From the NCBI GenBank assembly GCA_018697195.1, contig CM031879.1, positions 20,124,122-20,188,121 of the forward strand: a stretch of 64,000 nucleotides of DNA, in the 5' to 3' direction. The notes below the pieces were generated by a model. That model was not told where the DNA came from. It saw nothing but the letters and a program-made list of their open reading frames with translations, and searched no databases. The number at the start of each line of letters is the position of its first letter. Position 1 is the first letter of the stretch. Both the position numbers and the translations under genes were made by a program. The stretch is from Certhia americana. Its lineage: Eukaryota > Chordata > Aves > Passeriformes > Certhiidae. Below are positions 60,966 to 64,000 of this stretch, piece after piece.

Positions 60966-63743
60966 CACTGGTAGCTGAGGTTCCCACTATGGCCACATAT
61001 CACTGTGTATTCCTACTGGCATCATTTTCATGGTCACTGCAGGAGTCATCATCAGTTTTCTTGGCTGGAAGCTTTGTTTGCATAGCTTTCAGGCATGACT
61101 GTTCTTGCAGCTCTGGCAGTCTCAAGGAAGTAAGGCTGCAGTGCCCCTGTGTACTCTGCATGGGTTATGGCCTCAAAGAGTGCTGTCACAAGGGACAGCA
61201 GAGCATAGCTGCCCTAGCTGTAGAGTTTTGGCAGCCATGCCAGACGACGAGGAGATGGGTGAAGCACAGCACAGAGGAAACAAATACAATAGTATAAATC
61301 TAGCTGATGATTGTCAGCTAAATTCTACAGCAAATCTCAGGTAGTAGGAGTAGGTACAAAGAAAATGATTGCAACTGTACTGACAACTTCATCTCAGTGG
61401 AGATAGCTTTTATTGGGGTGTGATATTTACTGCCTTTAGGAAAAACACATAGATTCTTTTCTAGCATGGCATAGGCTGTAAAAGTTAGATTTTTTTTCAA
61501 CAAGAAAGAAACCTATCATTGCTATGGGTATGTTCTAAGCAGTTAAATTATCCTGTATTTATTTATATATTTTCACTCTTCTGCCAAAAAATGAGGAAAG
61601 TCGGATTTTTATTTCTTCTTTTCCTCCACAAAATACTTATTCCTCTTCATTCTCAAAATACCTATTTTTCTTTTCCTCTCAGGTGCCAATCTGACCTTGT
61701 TGGAATCTGTCTCCAGTTGTATATTTTGGTGGTCAGTAAGGTACACTCGAATGCCTTCATGTAAATCATGCTTTGCTTTGCTCACTGCCTGGGATTTTTG
61801 TGCCATCACCTCTAGTCCCTGAAGAAAACCAATTCCCAAACCCTCTGGTCCTTGTGAGATATTTTAAATTCTGCCAAAGAATCTTGAATATTCTCCTCTG
61901 GACAATGAAAGTGTTTAAAATTTCAGGCTTAATGTTGCATAAAATATTTATAACTTAAACATCCTGTAAGTGGAATTGAATGACTATTATGGTTCTGGTA
62001 ATGTTTCCAGTTTTTAAACAAGCCAATGAAAGGTAAATGCAATGTTGTTCTTGTTAGATTATCAAGAATGATAAATGTGTTTGGTAAATGAATTGGCTGA
62101 TTTTGGTAATCTAATACTTGATGCTACAAGGCAGTGAATTGTTACACTAGGATTATGTACTCAGTGTAGTGTGCATGGAGTGACAGCAAACAGAATCCTT
62201 ACAGACACTGTTTTACTTGGAATAACTTCAACTTTAAGAAAATCAAAGAACAGCGAGGTTGCTAAGTGACAGCAAAATATTTATCTTTTTTTCCGAAAAT
62301 CAAACTGGTTTATGCAGTGAATAGTAGGGGACAGCATACATTGTGTGCCACCCACATGCTGTATAGGAGCATTATTGCACATAATTAAGACCTGCATAAT
62401 TCATCACAGTAACCACAGCTATCACCTCTGTCTTAGTACTGATATTTTTTAATACTGTTTACTTAGTCTTCTTCCTCAGAAGAAAATCTGTCAAGTAATC
62501 CTTTATAAATGAATACTCTCTATCTATGCTGTGAAATACAAATATTATATTTTGTAGGCAGATACTGGAAGAGGAGGCAAGATGGGAGAGAGGGAGAGGA
62601 AACAAGAGCAAGAATCACAGTTTCAAACTGGATATTTGCTTTGCAGGCTTGTTCTCATCACCAATGTCAGATGAAGCGCGCTAAAAGGCAATGATGTGGT
62701 ACAAGTGTTAACATTTTTCTAGAAAGAGAGGATAATGATGGGTTCAGCCTAAGGCTCCATGTGTTGTTCTTGGCTCTCACAGAGGAGCTGTGTGCTTCCA
62801 GTCTGACCCTGTGGATAAAGCCCTGCCTATCACCATGGAGGGTGGTGGGAAGCTCTAATTACAGCAGAGTGGTGAAGGCTTGCCTGGCTCTTGTTTCACT
62901 CAGCAACAGAGTGAGTTTTTTCAAGTTTTTCAAGGGTTGTTAGATGCAGTCCTGTCATTCCTACAGCTGATTTGGAAAGAGGAAAGCTGCTGTAATGACC
63001 AGTATTGCCTCCCAGCTGAATTGGGAGACCCTTCAGAGGAGACACAGGGAGGGAGTCGCTGAGCTCAGCGTCCTTGACCATGCTACTGTGGCAATGGAAT
63101 GAGTGAGTCCTTGACAGAATTTCGACTTATTTTTTTTTTGGTTGTTTTTCCCTTGACAAAGATGTTGTCAGGACAAGAAACAAAATTACGTTCAAATATA
63201 TGTGTGAGAAGTTGACTGGGAAAAGATTTATTTGTACCTTCAGTTCTCTTAATTTGGGAGATGAAAATTTATCTCCTGACTGAACTGGGAGAGGGACAGC
63301 TGTTTGAGGGAACCCTCATCAGGCTCTTTTTCCATTCTGCTCTCAAAAATTACAGCGTTGGCTAAGGTTTTTCAAAACCAACTGCTGCTGTCAAAGATAA
63401 TATGCAAAATGGCATAATTTTGAAATAAAAATGCTTCCTATTTTTTGGAAATGTTAAGGGACTTAGGTTTGGTGCTACAGGCAATACACATTGCAGCGTT
63501 GAGGGTTCAGGAAGCGGCTCTTTGGTTGCCTCCTCCCTACTCCTGTGTTTTTGCAGTCTGTGTAAGAAATATTTAATCTTGCTCTGTCTATAGTTGCAGT
63601 CATCACCTCCTGCTATTTCCCTAAAATACCCATATGGTCTGAAAAGGGTGGTTGCACACTACAGTGTGGGAGGAGAGAAAAAACAGTGCTGTTGCTTGTG
63701 CTAGGGTCAGGGGCTTGCCGATGCTGGCAGAGATGCCATCTCA
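60966..63743. other. Intron DNA, no element recognised
   Basis: Mostly AT-rich, with GC rising after 63480. A plus frame at 61105-61344 contains a short acidic segment after an ATG at 61237 (MPDDEEMGEAQ) but has no known family. Confidence 0.45.
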
Positions 63744-63763
63744 GGGCGGGGTGGGGGGCCGGG
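63744..63763 (+). other. G-quadruplex motif
   Basis: GGG-C-GGGG-T-GGGGGG-CC-GGG has four G runs with 1-2-nt loops, just upstream of the end minisatellite. Confidence 0.7.
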
Positions 63764-63803
63764 CTGCAGCCTGCGGTGTTCCCGGGATGGCCGCGAGATG
63801 GCA

Positions 63804-64000
63804 ATGGCTCAGGGGGTGCATCCATGGCTCAGGGGGTGCAGCCATGGCTCAGGGGGCTCCATCCATGGCTCAGGGGGTGCAGCCATGGCTCAGGGGGTGC
63901 TCCATGCTCGTGTGGGGGTGCAGCCAATGGCTACAGGGGGCTGTTTCCATCCTTGCCAGGGGTGCAGCCATGGCTAGGGTGGTGGCTGCATCCATGCTCG
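63804..64000. repeat. 20-bp minisatellite running off the window
   Basis: The core ATGGCTCAGGGGG occurs at 63804, 63824, 63844, 63865 and 63885 (periods 20, 20, 21, 20), with TGCATCC or TGCAGCC between. After about 63900 the copies become irregular (ATGGCTACAGGGGG, ATGGCTAGGG) to the window end. The true length is unknown. Confidence 0.95.

Larger units (their letters stand above)
12273..64000 (+). other. CADPS2: CADPS2 intron 1, 5' portion
   Basis: The intron starts with donor GTGAGC directly after codon 108 (AAG). I searched for the expected exon 2 protein, which begins with a Leu-Asn-Lys-Gln-Gln type sequence, and did not see it in any open frame. The acceptor is therefore taken to lie past the window. 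Very long first introns are normal for this gene. The intron contains transposon fragments and simple repeats but no recognised nested gene. Confidence 0.8.

Noticed and set aside
61237..61344. Short acidic peptide after an ATG (MPDDEEMGEAQ)
   Set aside because: Only 35 codons follow the ATG, with no splice context or homology that I recognise.

Overview
This is vertebrate nuclear DNA, almost certainly from a bird and probably a passerine. It is AT-rich with one sharp CpG island, has no bacterial-style gene packing, and carries many CR1 LINE 3' ends (the tail word ATTCTGTGATTCT or its complement) plus three long terminal repeats (LTRs) of types I associate with avian endogenous retroviruses. 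The passerine assignment rests on my memory of two LTR families and is an inference.

One protein-coding segment can be supported: exon 1 of CADPS2 (calcium-dependent secretion activator 2, CAPS2) on the + strand. The start codon is at 11949 and the exon ends at 12272, just before a GTGAGC splice donor. It lies in a CpG island (about 11230-12630) that also holds GC boxes and a 15-unit CCGAG array. No other exon was found.

Layout: 1-11230 is upstream intergenic DNA with three CR1 fragments (the longest retains decayed reverse-transcriptase sequence) and a solo LTR at 9506-9841. 11230-12630 is the promoter, CpG island and exon 1. 12273-64000 is the first >51 kb of CADPS2 intron 1; its acceptor lies beyond the window. 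The intron holds six recognisable CR1 fragments, two minus-strand LTRs (35991-36758 and about 56832-57434), microsatellites, short tandem duplications, a 158-bp element with 21-bp terminal inverted repeats, and a GC-rich minisatellite running off the right end.

The many short open frames are best explained as chance, or as shadows of CR1, LTR or CpG-island sequence; none shows a family I recognise. I see no RNA gene, CRISPR array or operon. I did not find a convincing new biological system. The most checkable leads are the promoter CCGAG array, the nearby solo LTR, the inverted-repeat element at 53399-53556 and the end minisatellite.
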